Position numbers and translations under genes: made by a program. From Rugamonas rivuli (GTDB lineage: Bacteria > Pseudomonadota > Gammaproteobacteria > Burkholderiales > Burkholderiaceae_D): DNA of 64,000 nucleotides. The stretch spans positions 310,001 to 374,000 of the forward strand of contig NZ_WHUF01000002.1 in the NCBI RefSeq assembly GCF_009380165.1, in the 5' to 3' direction. Every line of letters begins with the position of its first letter. Position 1 is the first letter of the stretch. This document shows, piece by piece, positions 15,436 through 24,895 of the stretch. Below the pieces are notes generated by a model. It saw nothing but the letters and a program-made list of their open reading frames with translations, was not told the origin of the DNA and did not search any database.

Positions 15436-17973
15436 ATGAAGACCAATAACCACACCCTGCGCCGCGCCGTGCTGGCCGCCACGCTGGCGCTGGGCGGCGT
15501 CTGTTTCGCCACCGCCGCATCCACCGCCGCGCCGTTGACCGACTGGCCGCACATCACCAGCGCCGTCAAGCAGGACAAGGCCATGGAAGCGCGCATCGCC
15601 AGGATCGTCGCCGGCATGACGCTGGCGCAGAAGGTCGGCCAGATGACGCAGCCGGAAATCAAATTCAGCACGCCGGAAGACATCCGCAAGTACTACATCG
15701 GCTCCGTGCTGAACGGCGGCGGCAGCTGGCCGGACGGGAACAAGCACGCCAGCGCGGCCGACTGGGTCAAGCTGGCCGACGCCTACTACGACGCCTCGAT
15801 GAGCACCGACATGAAGGTGCAGATCCCCGTCATCTGGGGCATCGACGCCATGCACGGCAACAGCAATATGTACGGCGCCACGCTGTTCCCGCATAACATA
15901 GGCCTGGGCGCCGCGCGCGACGCGAAGCTGATCGGCGAGATGGCCAAATCGGTCGCCAAGGCGGTGCGCGCCACCGGCATCGACTGGGTGTTCGCGCCGA
16001 CGCTGGCCGTGGTGCGCGACGACCGCTGGGGACGCACCTACGAGTCCTTCTCGGAAGATCCGGCTATCGTCAAGGACTACGCCGGCGCCTACGTCAAGGG
16101 CCTGCAGGGCGATCTGAAATCGGACAACACCGTGGTCGCCACCGCCAAGCACTTCATCGGCGACGGCGGCACGGCCGAAGGCAAGGACCGCGGCGAGAAC
16201 CAGTCCACCATGTCCGAGATGATCAACATCCACGCCCAGGGCTACTACCCGGCGCTGCAAGCGGGCGTGCAGACGGTGATGGCCTCCTTCAACAGCTGGA
16301 ACGACGTCAAGGGCGGCTCCGACCACGGCAAGATGCACGGCAGTAAAGAGCTGCTGACCGACGCGCTGAAAACCAAGATGGGCTTCGACGGCCTGGTGGT
16401 CAGCGACTGGAACGCCATCGCCGAAGTACCCGGCTGCGCCAACGACAGCTGCGCCGCCTCGATCAACGCCGGCGTCGACATGGTGATGGTGCCTGAGCAC
16501 TGGAAGGCCTTCATCGCCAACACCATCGTGCAGGTGGAGAAGGGCGAGATCCCGATGTCGCGCATCGACGACGCCGTCACCCGCATCCTGCGCGTGAAGC
16601 TGCGCGCCGGTCTGTTCGACGGCAAGAAGCCGTCGCAGAACATCTACGCCGGCAAGCAGGAGCTGCTGCAGGCGCGCGCGCTGGCGCGCCAAGCGGTGCG
16701 CGAATCGCTGGTGCTGCTGAAGAATAACGGCGGCGTGCTGCCGCTGGCGCGCGGCAAAAAGATACTGGTGGTCGGCAAGAGCGCCGACAACATGGCCAAC
16801 CAGTCGGGCGGCTGGTCGCTGACCTGGCAGGGCACCGACAACAAGAACAGCGACTACCCGGTCAGCGACACCATCCTGGCCGGCATCCAGGACGCCGCCG
16901 GCAAGGACAACGTCACCTTCAGCGAAAACGCTGCCGGCGTCGATGTCAGCAAGTTCGACGCCGTCATTGCCGTCATCGGCGAGACGCCGTACGCGGAAGG
17001 CGATGGCGACATCGGCCCATCCGGCACGCTGCGCCTGTCCGGCCGCCATCCCGAGGATCTGGCCGTGCTGCAGGCCGTGTCGGGCAAGGGCAAGCCGGTG
17101 GTGACTGTGCTGATGACCGGCCGTCCGCTGTTCGTCAACGACCTGCTGAATTTGTCCGACAGCTTCGTCTCGGCCTGGCTGCCGGGCACCGAAGGCAAGG
17201 GCGTGTCCGACGTGTTGTTCCGCAAGGCGGACGGCAAGGTCAATGTCGACTTCCACGGCAAGCTGTCGTTCTCGTGGCCGAAGTCGGCCTGCCAGTCGCC
17301 GCTCAACGTCGGCGATGCGGCCTACGATCCGCTGTTCAAGTACGGCTACGGCTTGACCTACGCAGGTGCGGCAAGCAAGGGCGCCTTGCCACTGCTGGAC
17401 GCAAGCTATCCGGCCGGCGGCTGCGGCAAGGCCACCTCGGTGCCGGTGTACGCGCCGGCCGATCGCTCGACCTACGCGCTCTACGTCCACAGCGGCGGCA
17501 AGCGCGTGGCCCTGGGCGCGGACCTGAACGCCGTCTTCAACCTGCCGACCGTCAAAGTCGAAACCGCGCAGATCAACACCCAGCAGGACGCCAAGCGCCT
17601 GACCTGGAGCGGCCCGGCCAAACTGGAAGCGCAAGCGGCCCAGGCGCAGAAGCTCCCAGCATTCGCATCGGCTGACGGCGCGCTGCAATTTGATGCTATC
17701 GTGTCGGCTGCGCCGCAGGGCAAGGTCGGCGTCGGCATCGAAACCGTGGAGCTGGACGCCAGCGCCGTGTTCCAGCGTTTGGCGGGCAAGGGCAAGCAGA
17801 CGGTTAAAATCCCGCTGGCCTGCTTCAGCGCCAAGGGCTTGTCGATGGCGGCACTGAGCACGCCGTTCAGCGTGTCCGCCGATGCGCCGTTCGCGGCGAC
17901 GTTCGCCAACATCCAGATCGTTGGCGGCGCCGCCAAGGACAAGGATGCGCTGGCATGCGGCGACTTTAAATAA
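15436..17973 (+). CDS. secreted GH3-family beta-glucosidase/exo-1,3/1,4-beta-glucanase
   Basis: An 845-residue exported enzyme: signal peptide to about residue 32, GH3 N-terminal barrel (MTLAQKVGQMTQPE; IPVIWGIDAMHGN; KHFIGDGGT), nucleophile Asp324 in LVVSDWNAI, the second GH3 domain starting near VRESLVLLKNNGGVLPL, and a C-terminal galactose-binding-like beta domain (about residues 660-845) as in marine ExoP-type exo-glucosidases. The length fits that subgroup (around 840). It lies 33 bp after the GH1 gene in the same operon. It would trim glucans or oligosaccharides in the periplasm or outside to glucose for the permease that follows. Confidence 0.92.
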   Translation: MKTNNHTLRRAVLAATLALGGVCFATAASTAAPLTDWPHITSAVKQDKAMEARIARIVAGMTLAQKVGQMTQPEIKFSTPEDIRKYYIGSVLNGGGSWPDGNKHASAADWVKLADAYYDASMSTDMKVQIPVIWGIDAMHGNSNMYGATLFPHNIGLGAARDAKLIGEMAKSVAKAVRATGIDWVFAPTLAVVRDDRWGRTYESFSEDPAIVKDYAGAYVKGLQGDLKSDNTVVATAKHFIGDGGTAEGKDRGENQSTMSEMINIHAQGYYPALQAGVQTVMASFNSWNDVKGGSDHGKMHGSKELLTDALKTKMGFDGLVVSDWNAIAEVPGCANDSCAASINAGVDMVMVPEHWKAFIANTIVQVEKGEIPMSRIDDAVTRILRVKLRAGLFDGKKPSQNIYAGKQELLQARALARQAVRESLVLLKNNGGVLPLARGKKILVVGKSADNMANQSGGWSLTWQGTDNKNSDYPVSDTILAGIQDAAGKDNVTFSENAAGVDVSKFDAVIAVIGETPYAEGDGDIGPSGTLRLSGRHPEDLAVLQAVSGKGKPVVTVLMTGRPLFVNDLLNLSDSFVSAWLPGTEGKGVSDVLFRKADGKVNVDFHGKLSFSWPKSACQSPLNVGDAAYDPLFKYGYGLTYAGAASKGALPLLDASYPAGGCGKATSVPVYAPADRSTYALYVHSGGKRVALGADLNAVFNLPTVKVETAQINTQQDAKRLTWSGPAKLEAQAAQAQKLPAFASADGALQFDAIVSAAPQGKVGVGIETVELDASAVFQRLAGKGKQTVKIPLACFSAKGLSMAALSTPFSVSADAPFAATFANIQIVGGAAKDKDALACGDFK

Positions 17974-17995
17974 AACATCAGGAGACTCTTAAAGC

Positions 17996-19285
17996 ATGGA
18001 ACACTATTCGCAAGCCGTCCCGATGCAGGGCGGCCAGACGCAGACCGGCGGTAATACCGGTCCGCTGATTATCGTCACCATCCTGTTCTTCATGTGGGGT
18101 TTGCTGACCTCCCTGAACGACGTGCTGATCCCGCACCTGAAGGCGGTCTACACGCTGACCTATGTGCAGGCGATGCTGGTGCAGTTCTGCTTCTTCGGCG
18201 CCTACTTCATCGTCTCGCTGCCGGCCGGTATGCTGATCAAGAAAATCGGCTACCAGAACGGCGCCGTCGCCGGCCTGACCATCGCGGCCGCCGGCTGCGC
18301 GCTGTTCTACCCAGCGGCCACCAGCGGCTACACGCTGTTTCTGATTGCCTTCTTCGTGCTGGCGGGCGGCATCACCATCCTGCAAGTGGCGGCCAATCCT
18401 TACGTGACGGTGCTGGGCGATCCGCAGACGGCCTCCAGCCGCCTGACCCTGACCCAGGCCTTCAACTCGCTGGGCACGACCGTGGCGCCTGCGCTGGGCG
18501 GCATGCTGATCCTGGCCGGTGGCGTGATGAGCTCCGCCGACCTGGCCAAGCTGACCACCGAACAGCTGTCGGCTTACCACGCGACCCAGGCGGCCAGCGT
18601 GCAGGGCCCTTACCTGGTGCTGGCTGCGGCCTTGCTGGCATTGGCGGTCTTGTTCGCGCTGGCGCGTCTGCCGAAGATCGTCGACGCCGAACAGGCGGAC
18701 GGCGAGAGCGCCGGCTGGTCGGCCGTGCTGCAGCATCGTCATCTGGTGCTGGGCGCGCTGGCGATCTTCCTGTACGTGGGCGGCGAAGTCAGTATCGGCA
18801 GCTTCCTGATCAACTTCATGGGCGACCCTAAAGTGGCGGGCCTGTCGGCCGCCGACGCGGCGCCGTTCGTCAGCTACTACTGGGGTGGCGCGATGGTGGG
18901 CCGCTTCATCGGCTTCGCCGCGATGCGCTACGTCAGCCCGGGCAAGGCGCTGGCCTTCAACTCGGCGGCCGTGATTGTGCTGGTGCTGACCGCCATCTTC
19001 AGCGGCGGCCATGTGGCGATGTGGGCGATGCTGGCCGTCGGCCTGTTCAACTCCATCATGTTCCCGACCATCTTCTCGATGGCGCTCAACAAGCTGGGTC
19101 CATTGACCGGTCAGGGTTCGGGCGTGCTGTGCATGGCCATCGTCGGCGGCGCGCTGGTGCCGTTCGCGCAAGGCCTGCTGGCCGACACCATCAGCCTGCA
19201 GATGTCCTTCCTGGTGCCGGCGGTCTGCTACACCTTCATCCTGTACTTCGGCCTGAAATACGCCGGCATGTATTCGGAGAAGTAA
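17996..19285 (+). CDS. FucP/GluP-family sugar MFS transporter
   Basis: A 429-residue, 12-helix inner-membrane proton symporter. The family's first-helix sequence [20 protein letters not shown] and the helix-4/5 motif [13 protein letters not shown] are present, followed by [16 protein letters not shown], all typical for glucose/galactose and fucose permeases. It ends the glycosidase operon, 22 bp behind the GH3 gene, with AGGAGA before the ATG. It probably imports the glucose released by the secreted GH5 and GH3 enzymes. A 27-bp hairpin follows the stop. Confidence 0.92.
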   Translation: MEHYSQAVPMQGGQTQTGGNTGPLIIVTILFFMWGLLTSLNDVLIPHLKAVYTLTYVQAMLVQFCFFGAYFIVSLPAGMLIKKIGYQNGAVAGLTIAAAGCALFYPAATSGYTLFLIAFFVLAGGITILQVAANPYVTVLGDPQTASSRLTLTQAFNSLGTTVAPALGGMLILAGGVMSSADLAKLTTEQLSAYHATQAASVQGPYLVLAAALLALAVLFALARLPKIVDAEQADGESAGWSAVLQHRHLVLGALAIFLYVGGEVSIGSFLINFMGDPKVAGLSAADAAPFVSYYWGGAMVGRFIGFAAMRYVSPGKALAFNSAAVIVLVLTAIFSGGHVAMWAMLAVGLFNSIMFPTIFSMALNKLGPLTGQGSGVLCMAIVGGALVPFAQGLLADTISLQMSFLVPAVCYTFILYFGLKYAGMYSEK

Positions 19286-19292
19286 CTTGCCG

Positions 19293-19319
19293 CGGGTATA
19301 TCCACCATGGGTGTACCCG
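19293..19319 (+). terminator. long hairpin ending the glucoside operon
   Basis: A 12-bp stem with two G-U pairs and the 3-nt loop CCA: arms CGGGTATATCCA and TGGGTGTACCCG. No real T-tract follows (AATTCTCCTTCT), so it may act as a 3' stabiliser or weak terminator. Confidence 0.5.
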
Positions 19320-19335
19320 AATTCTCCTTCTAGCA

Positions 19336-19435
19336 AACCTACTGAATTTTTTACTGAATTCTACTGAATTGAACTTCGCTGTACTCTGCGTGTCTAACTC
19401 AGTACCCGCAAGCAGAATTCAGTAGGTTTCAGTAA
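19336..19435. repeat. direct and inverted TACTGAATT repeat array
   Basis: TACTGAATT occurs three times in direct orientation (19340-19348, 19352-19360, 19362-19370). Its complement AATTCAGTA lies at 19416-19424, with shorter CAGTA copies near 19400-19404 and 19431. The outermost copies are extended to a perfect 13-bp inverted repeat, AACCTACTGAATT (19336-19348) and AATTCAGTAGGTT (19416-19428). The array fills the space directly before the 19446 gene, so it looks like a multi-site operator for that gene. Confidence 0.8.
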
Positions 19436-19445
19436 GGAGAACAGT

Positions 19446-20078
19446 ATGGTTGCCACAATGAGCGTGAGCGTCTCCCCATCCACCTTGCTGGCGCTGATGG
19501 AGCGGCTACGTGAAACCGGCGCCCCCATCGACCCAGCGGAGGCCGTCGACGCCGCGATCCAGCTCTGGCTTACCACGACATGCGCCGCGCCGCCGGCCAC
19601 ACCGCGCGGCTATCAATGGAAAACGCTGTTTCTGCCTGAGGGCACATGGCTGCGCATGGCCTATCGCAACGACCACGAATATGCGATCGTCGAAGGCGAC
19701 CATATCATGTACAAGGGCCGCGCCGTCTCGCCCAATCAATTTGCCAGCGGCTATGCCGACAGCGTGCGCAATGCATGGCAGGATATATCGATCCGCATGC
19801 CTGGCGAAAAACATTGGAAGATAGCCGACCTGCGACGCCGCGAATTGGTCCGCGCCGCAGCCGCTGTCCCTGTCATGGCGGCCACAGCGAGTTTGCCCGG
19901 TGCGCCACCTCCGCCATCTTCGCCATCTTCGCCATTGCCCGCGGCTGTTGTCATACCCCAGGCCCCTTTGGCTACTCCCGCGCCATCCTTGCCCCGCAAT
20001 GTCACTCCGGGCCCCGGCTGGACGGAGCCTGAGCGCCGAAAATTCCGCTTCCGCCTTGAAGACGTCGCCTTCGACTGA
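19446..20078 (+). CDS. hypothetical protein with RAMA/DUF4357-like domain
   Basis: A 210-residue protein. The first 45 residues are helical and polar (SPSTLLALMERLRETGAPID). Residues about 58-135 resemble RAMA/DUF4357-type modules: LFLPEGTWLRM, EYAIVEGDHIMYKGRAVSPNQFA, then SVRNAWQDI and KHWKIADLRR. These modules usually sit on restriction-modification proteins and are thought to bind DNA. A Pro/Ala/Ser-rich linker (about 150-190) and a basic tail EPERRKFRFRLEDV follow. AAGGAGA precedes the ATG (GTAAGGAGAACAGT). No methylase or nuclease gene is adjacent. The repeat array immediately upstream suggests it may regulate itself. Domain assignment is by eye and tentative. Confidence 0.6.
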   Translation: MVATMSVSVSPSTLLALMERLRETGAPIDPAEAVDAAIQLWLTTTCAAPPATPRGYQWKTLFLPEGTWLRMAYRNDHEYAIVEGDHIMYKGRAVSPNQFASGYADSVRNAWQDISIRMPGEKHWKIADLRRRELVRAAAAVPVMAATASLPGAPPPPSSPSSPLPAAVVIPQAPLATPAPSLPRNVTPGPGWTEPERRKFRFRLEDVAFD

Positions 20079-20226
20079 TGGCCGCAGTACAGGCCTGCCT
20101 AGCAGATATATTTTTTGGATTTTTGATCTAGCGCATGGAAGTAGTGCTTTAGCGTAACGTACGGCATTTTTGATAACAAATCCCGCACTATCATGGCAAC
20201 TTATTTCCAAGGAAAAGGACAGCGCC

Positions 20227-21798
20227 ATGAACAAATCCATCAAAGCATATCTGGTCGGCGGCGGCATCGGTTCACTGTCGGCAGCGGCCTTCATGATCCG
20301 CGACGCCGGCGTCGACGGCCGCAACATCACCATCTTCGAAGCCATGCCGCTGGCCGGCGGCAGCCTCGATGGCGGCGGCGATGCCGACAACGGCTACACA
20401 CTGCGCGGCGGCCGCATGCTCACCACCGACAACTACGAATGCACCTGGGACCTGTTCAAGTCCATCCCCTCGCTGGAGCACGAAGGCCAGAGCGTCTACG
20501 ACGAAACCGCCGCCTTCAACGAAATGCACAAGTCGCACTCGCAGGCCCGCCTGGTCGACCGCAACCGCTTCCGCGTCAACGTCACATCGATGGGCTTCAC
20601 TATGCAGGACCGCACCGAGCTGCTGGCCCTGGCCGAAGCGGACGAGGAAAAGCTCGGCAACAGCGCCATCACCGACTGGCTGTCGCCCGAATTCTTCGAC
20701 ACCAAATTCTGGTACATGTGGGCTACCACCTTCGCCTTCCAGCCTTGGCACAGCGCAGTGGAATTCAAGCGCTACCTGCATCGCTTCATGATGGAGTTCT
20801 CGCGCATCGAAACGCTGGCCGGCGTCAAGCGCACCGTCTACAACCAGTACGACTCGCTGGTGCGGCCCTTGCAGCACTGGCTGCAACAGCAGGGCGTACA
20901 GGTCGTCCACGACTGCAAGGTCGACGACATCGAATTGATGGAGGAGGGCGGCGTGCTGACCGCCACCGCGCTGCGCTGCACCCGCAACGGTGAAGCCACG
21001 ACCATCGCCGTCGCCCCGCAGGACCTGGTTTTCTTCCAGAACGGCTCGATGACCGACGCCTCCAGCCACGGCAGCATGCACAGCGCGCCGCCCAAGCTGG
21101 ACAAGCGCGACAGCCAGGGCTGGGCCCTGTGGGAAAAGCTGGCGCTGGACCGTCCGCAGTTCGGCAATCCAGCCGCCTTCAATTCCAGCATCCCGGAATC
21201 GTGGTGGGAGTCCTTCACCGTCACGCTGAAAGACCCCGCGTTCTTCAACAAGATGGAGCAGTTCAGCGGCAACGTCGCCGGCACCGGCGGCCTGGTCACG
21301 TTCAAGGATTCGAACTGGCTGATGTCGATCGTGCTGGCGCACCAGCCGCACTTCGCCGGCCAGCCGGAAGGCGTGCAGGTATTCTGGGGCTACGCACTGC
21401 ACCCCGACCGCATCGGCAACTTCGTCGCCAAGCCCATGGCCGATTGCAGCGGCGAAGAGATCCTGCGCGAGCTGTGCGGCCACCTGAACTTCGACATGGA
21501 GATCATGGACAAGGCCAACTGCATCCCTTGCCGCATGCCCTACATCACCAGCATGTTCATGCCGCGATTTAAAAGCGACCGTCCGCTGCCGGTGCCGCCC
21601 AACTCGCGCAACCTGGCCTTCGTCAGCCAGTTCGTCGAGGTGCCGGAAGACGTGGTGTTCACCGTCGAATACTCGGTGCGGGCGGCGCAGATGGCGGTCT
21701 ACCAGCTGCTGGACGTCAAGCGCGAGATACCGCCGGTCAGCCACCACGACCAGTCGCTCAAGGTCAAGCTCGACGCGCTGGTCAAGGCCTTCAGGTAG
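20227..21798 (+). CDS. ohyA: oleate hydratase (FAD-dependent fatty-acid hydratase)
   Basis: A 523-residue flavoenzyme that adds water to the cis-9 double bond of oleate or related fatty acids to give 10-hydroxy acids. The dinucleotide motif YLVGGGIGSLSAAAF is at residues 8-22. Family signatures TIFEAMPLAGGSLDG, GGRMLTTDNYECTWDLF and FQPWHSAVEFKRYLHRF follow, and the C-terminal part has PCRMPYITSMFMPR and VVFTVEYSVRAAQMAVY. Length fits the bacterial family (about 520-590). The ATG at 20227 is preferred over one at 20170 because AAGGAC lies just before it. Monocistronic. In other bacteria the enzyme detoxifies unsaturated fatty acids. Confidence 0.92.
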   Translation: MNKSIKAYLVGGGIGSLSAAAFMIRDAGVDGRNITIFEAMPLAGGSLDGGGDADNGYTLRGGRMLTTDNYECTWDLFKSIPSLEHEGQSVYDETAAFNEMHKSHSQARLVDRNRFRVNVTSMGFTMQDRTELLALAEADEEKLGNSAITDWLSPEFFDTKFWYMWATTFAFQPWHSAVEFKRYLHRFMMEFSRIETLAGVKRTVYNQYDSLVRPLQHWLQQQGVQVVHDCKVDDIELMEEGGVLTATALRCTRNGEATTIAVAPQDLVFFQNGSMTDASSHGSMHSAPPKLDKRDSQGWALWEKLALDRPQFGNPAAFNSSIPESWWESFTVTLKDPAFFNKMEQFSGNVAGTGGLVTFKDSNWLMSIVLAHQPHFAGQPEGVQVFWGYALHPDRIGNFVAKPMADCSGEEILRELCGHLNFDMEIMDKANCIPCRMPYITSMFMPRFKSDRPLPVPPNSRNLAFVSQFVEVPEDVVFTVEYSVRAAQMAVYQLLDVKREIPPVSHHDQSLKVKLDALVKAFR

Positions 21799-21854
21799 AC
21801 CACAGCCGCGCGGGCGTGTGGTAAATTCGGCGTTTCCCCGAATAGAAATTTCCC

Positions 21855-24830
21855 ATGCCCGTTCAACTCCGCGGTATCGCCCGCGCCGGCGTGATCGCCT
21901 TACTGGCCTTGGCCGCCTGCACCCACGCCATCGCCGCCGCTCCGACATACTGGCGCAGCGGCCTGCTGCAAACCGGGTGGGGCAAGAAGGACGGCGCACC
22001 ATCCTCGGTCTACTCGATGACGCAGGACAGCGCCGGCATGCTGTGGTTCGCCGCCCGCGACGGCCTGTATCACTTCGACGGCGCCCGCTTCGAGCGCGCC
22101 GACCGCGTCGACGGCAATCCGCTGCTGTCGCCGGTGACGCTGTGCGTGGATGCCTACGGCGACGCGCTGTGGGTGGGCTACCAGTTCGGCGGCGTCAGCG
22201 TTTTCGAACACGGCAAGGTGCGCCACTACCGGGAAGCACAGGGCGTGCCGGCCGGCTCCATCTATCATTTCGGCAGAACGCCGAAGGGCGCGATGTGGTT
22301 CTCCAGCAGCCAGGGCATGCACTGGCTCGATGGCGAGCGCTGGCGCCACGCCGGCCCGCAGGACGGCCTGCCGGAAGGCCAAACCAATGCTTTCAATGTG
22401 CTGCCCGACGGCAGCCTGCTGGTCTACTTCCCCGACGGGATATACCGCAGCGAGCCGGAGTCGCACCGCTTCCGGCGCGTGCTGGAGCAGCCCGGCGTCG
22501 AGGGCGGCGAGTTGCGGCCGGACGGCGCGCTGGTGATCAACAGCCAGCTGCACGGCATGCAGCTGTTCGATCCGGCCAAGGGCACGGTCGCGCCGTTCGC
22601 GCTGCACAACGGCCAACTGCCGATGCAGGGTTACGCCATCGACCGGCGCGGCGCGCTGTGGGTCAGCGTCGGCAACGGCGTGCAGCTGCTCGACCGCGAC
22701 CAGCGTCCGCAAAAGACCTTCACGCCGGCACAGGGACTGGTGGGCAAGGGCTTCAGCTCCATGCTCGACGACCGCGAAGGCAATATGTGGCTGGCCACCG
22801 AGGCCGGCATCAACCGCATACGGGAAACCCGGCTGACGGCGATCGAGCTGCCGGTCGGCATGGACGCGCCCAGCGTGGTGGCCGGCAGCGACGGCATGGT
22901 CTGGATTAACAACCTCAAGTCGCAAGGGGCCTTCGACCTGCCGACCTTCGGCCTGGCCGCCGACGGCACGCGCAGCGCCACGGAGATCAGGAAAGTCTCC
23001 GCGACCTACCGCCACACCGATGGCACGATCTGGTTCGCCACCGACAAGGCGCTGTGGCGCCGCCAGGGCGCGCAACTGCAGTCGTGGCAGCGGCCCGCTG
23101 ATCTGGGCGACAAGGATACGCAGGCGATGGCGATGGACGCGCAGGGCACGCTGTGGCTGTCGATCATCGGCAAGGGCGTGTACGGCTTCCGCGACGGCGC
23201 CTGGCTGGCGCGCAACGGCCGCAGCGACCTGCCCAAGCGCACCGCCGTTTCGCTGATGACGGATGCCGGCGGCGGCGTGTGGTTCGGCTACACCGAAAAC
23301 AATCTGGCGCTGCTGGACCACGACAAGATCCGCCAGTTCGGCGCCGCCGACGGCCTTGAGGTGGGCAACATCCTGGTCATGTCGCGGCGCGGCGAGCGGC
23401 TGTGGGTCGGCGGCGAACGCGGGCTGGCCTGGTTCGACGGCAAGCGCTTCACCACCCTGCACGACGCCGACGGCAAGGGCTTTCACGGCGTCTCCGGCAT
23501 CGTCGAGACGGCGGGTGGCGAGCTTTGGCTGCACGATGTCGATGGCCTGGTGCGCATTGACGCCAAGGCGCTGGAGGGCTTGCGCGGCGACGCTGCCGAC
23601 CAGCCGGCCGAGCGCTTCAACTATCTGGACGGCCATGATGGCACGCCCGCCCAAGTGCGGCCGGTGCCCACGCTGGTGCAGGCCACCGACGGCCGCCTGT
23701 GGTACGCCACCGACAGCAGCGTGGGCTGGATCGATCCGGCGCACATCGGCCGTAACGGGCGCGCACCGCTGGCGTGGGTGACGGCGCTCAAGACCGCGCA
23801 GGGCAGCTACCTGCCGGGGCAGGGCATCGCCTTGCCGCCGCATACCGACAGCCTGGAGGTGGACTTCACCGCCGCCGCGCTGTCCATCCCCGAGCGCACG
23901 CGCTTCCGTTTCCGCCTGACCGGCCTGGAGACAGCGTGGCGCAACGCCGGCAGCGCGCGCCAGGCTTTCTACACCAACCTTGGCCCTGGCGACTATCGTT
24001 TCGAGGTGGTCGCCGCCAACGAAGACGGCGTGTGGAGCAGCACCGCCGGCAGCGTGGCGTTCAGCATCGTACCGTCGCTGACGCAGACGATCTGGTTCAA
24101 GCTGGCGTGCGGCGCCGCCGTGCTGACGGCCTTGTACCTGCTGTATCGCTGGCGCATGGCCGCGGCGACGGCGCGGATCGGCGAGCGCCTGCGCGAGCGG
24201 GCGCTGGAGCGCGAACGCATCGCGCGCACCTTGCACGACACCTTCCTGCAAAGCCTGCAGGGGCTGATACTGCGCTTTGACCTGATCAAGAAAGCGCTGC
24301 CCGCCGCCGATCCCGCGCAGCAGCAGATCGACAAGGCGCTGCAGGCCGCCGACGACGTGATCTACGAGGGCCGCATGCAGGTGCTGGACCTGCGCGTGAC
24401 CAACGACTACCGGGGCGACCTTGGCGCGGCGCTGACGGACTTCGGCCGCGAGACGGCGCAGCAGCATGGCGTGGCGTTCTCGCTCAACACCTCAGGTGCG
24501 CCGCGCCAGCTGGCGGCGATGGTGCAGGACGAAGTATTCGCCATCGGCCGCGAAGCCTTGTTCAACGCCTTCCGCCACGCCGGCGGCAGCGAGGTCGCGG
24601 TCGACCTGGATTACTCCGTCCGCGCCTTCGGCATGACGGTGCGCGACAACGGCAAGGGTATCGACCAGGACGTGCTGGCGGCCGGACGGCGTCCCGGCCA
24701 CTGGGGCCTGGTCGGCATGCGCGAGCGCGCGGAGCGCATCGGCGGCACGCTGGCATTGGACAGCTCGCCGGCATCGGGCACGCGGGTGTGCCTGCGCATG
24801 CCGGCGCGCAGCGCCTACGCGCCAAAATAA
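21855..24830 (+). CDS. sensor histidine kinase with N-terminal two-component propeller
   Basis: A 991-residue membrane sensor kinase. After an N-terminal signal/anchor (ALLALAACTHAIAA) come repeated blades of the two-component-regulator propeller (QDSAGMLWFAARDGLYHFDG; DREGNMWLATEAGINR; ARDG/TDGRLWYATDSS), then a Y_Y_Y domain (FRFRLTGLETAWRNAG...GDYRFEVVAANEDGVWS), one transmembrane helix near residues 745-765, a HisKA_3 dimerisation domain with the phospho-acceptor His794 in ARTLHDTFLQSLQGL, and an HATPase domain (DNGKGID; GLVGMRERAERIGGTL). There is no fused receiver domain and no response regulator adjacent, so the partner must be elsewhere. This class often senses polysaccharide breakdown products. 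Confidence 0.88.
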   Translation: MPVQLRGIARAGVIALLALAACTHAIAAAPTYWRSGLLQTGWGKKDGAPSSVYSMTQDSAGMLWFAARDGLYHFDGARFERADRVDGNPLLSPVTLCVDAYGDALWVGYQFGGVSVFEHGKVRHYREAQGVPAGSIYHFGRTPKGAMWFSSSQGMHWLDGERWRHAGPQDGLPEGQTNAFNVLPDGSLLVYFPDGIYRSEPESHRFRRVLEQPGVEGGELRPDGALVINSQLHGMQLFDPAKGTVAPFALHNGQLPMQGYAIDRRGALWVSVGNGVQLLDRDQRPQKTFTPAQGLVGKGFSSMLDDREGNMWLATEAGINRIRETRLTAIELPVGMDAPSVVAGSDGMVWINNLKSQGAFDLPTFGLAADGTRSATEIRKVSATYRHTDGTIWFATDKALWRRQGAQLQSWQRPADLGDKDTQAMAMDAQGTLWLSIIGKGVYGFRDGAWLARNGRSDLPKRTAVSLMTDAGGGVWFGYTENNLALLDHDKIRQFGAADGLEVGNILVMSRRGERLWVGGERGLAWFDGKRFTTLHDADGKGFHGVSGIVETAGGELWLHDVDGLVRIDAKALEGLRGDAADQPAERFNYLDGHDGTPAQVRPVPTLVQATDGRLWYATDSSVGWIDPAHIGRNGRAPLAWVTALKTAQGSYLPGQGIALPPHTDSLEVDFTAAALSIPERTRFRFRLTGLETAWRNAGSARQAFYTNLGPGDYRFEVVAANEDGVWSSTAGSVAFSIVPSLTQTIWFKLACGAAVLTALYLLYRWRMAAATARIGERLRERALERERIARTLHDTFLQSLQGLILRFDLIKKALPAADPAQQQIDKALQAADDVIYEGRMQVLDLRVTNDYRGDLGAALTDFGRETAQQHGVAFSLNTSGAPRQLAAMVQDEVFAIGREALFNAFRHAGGSEVAVDLDYSVRAFGMTVRDNGKGIDQDVLAAGRRPGHWGLVGMRERAERIGGTLALDSSPASGTRVCLRMPARSAYAPK

Positions 24831-24895
24831 GGGCGCCGCCTGCATGATCTGCTGACCGCCGCTATACTTGCCATATTCGCTACGCGGAGGTGTTC

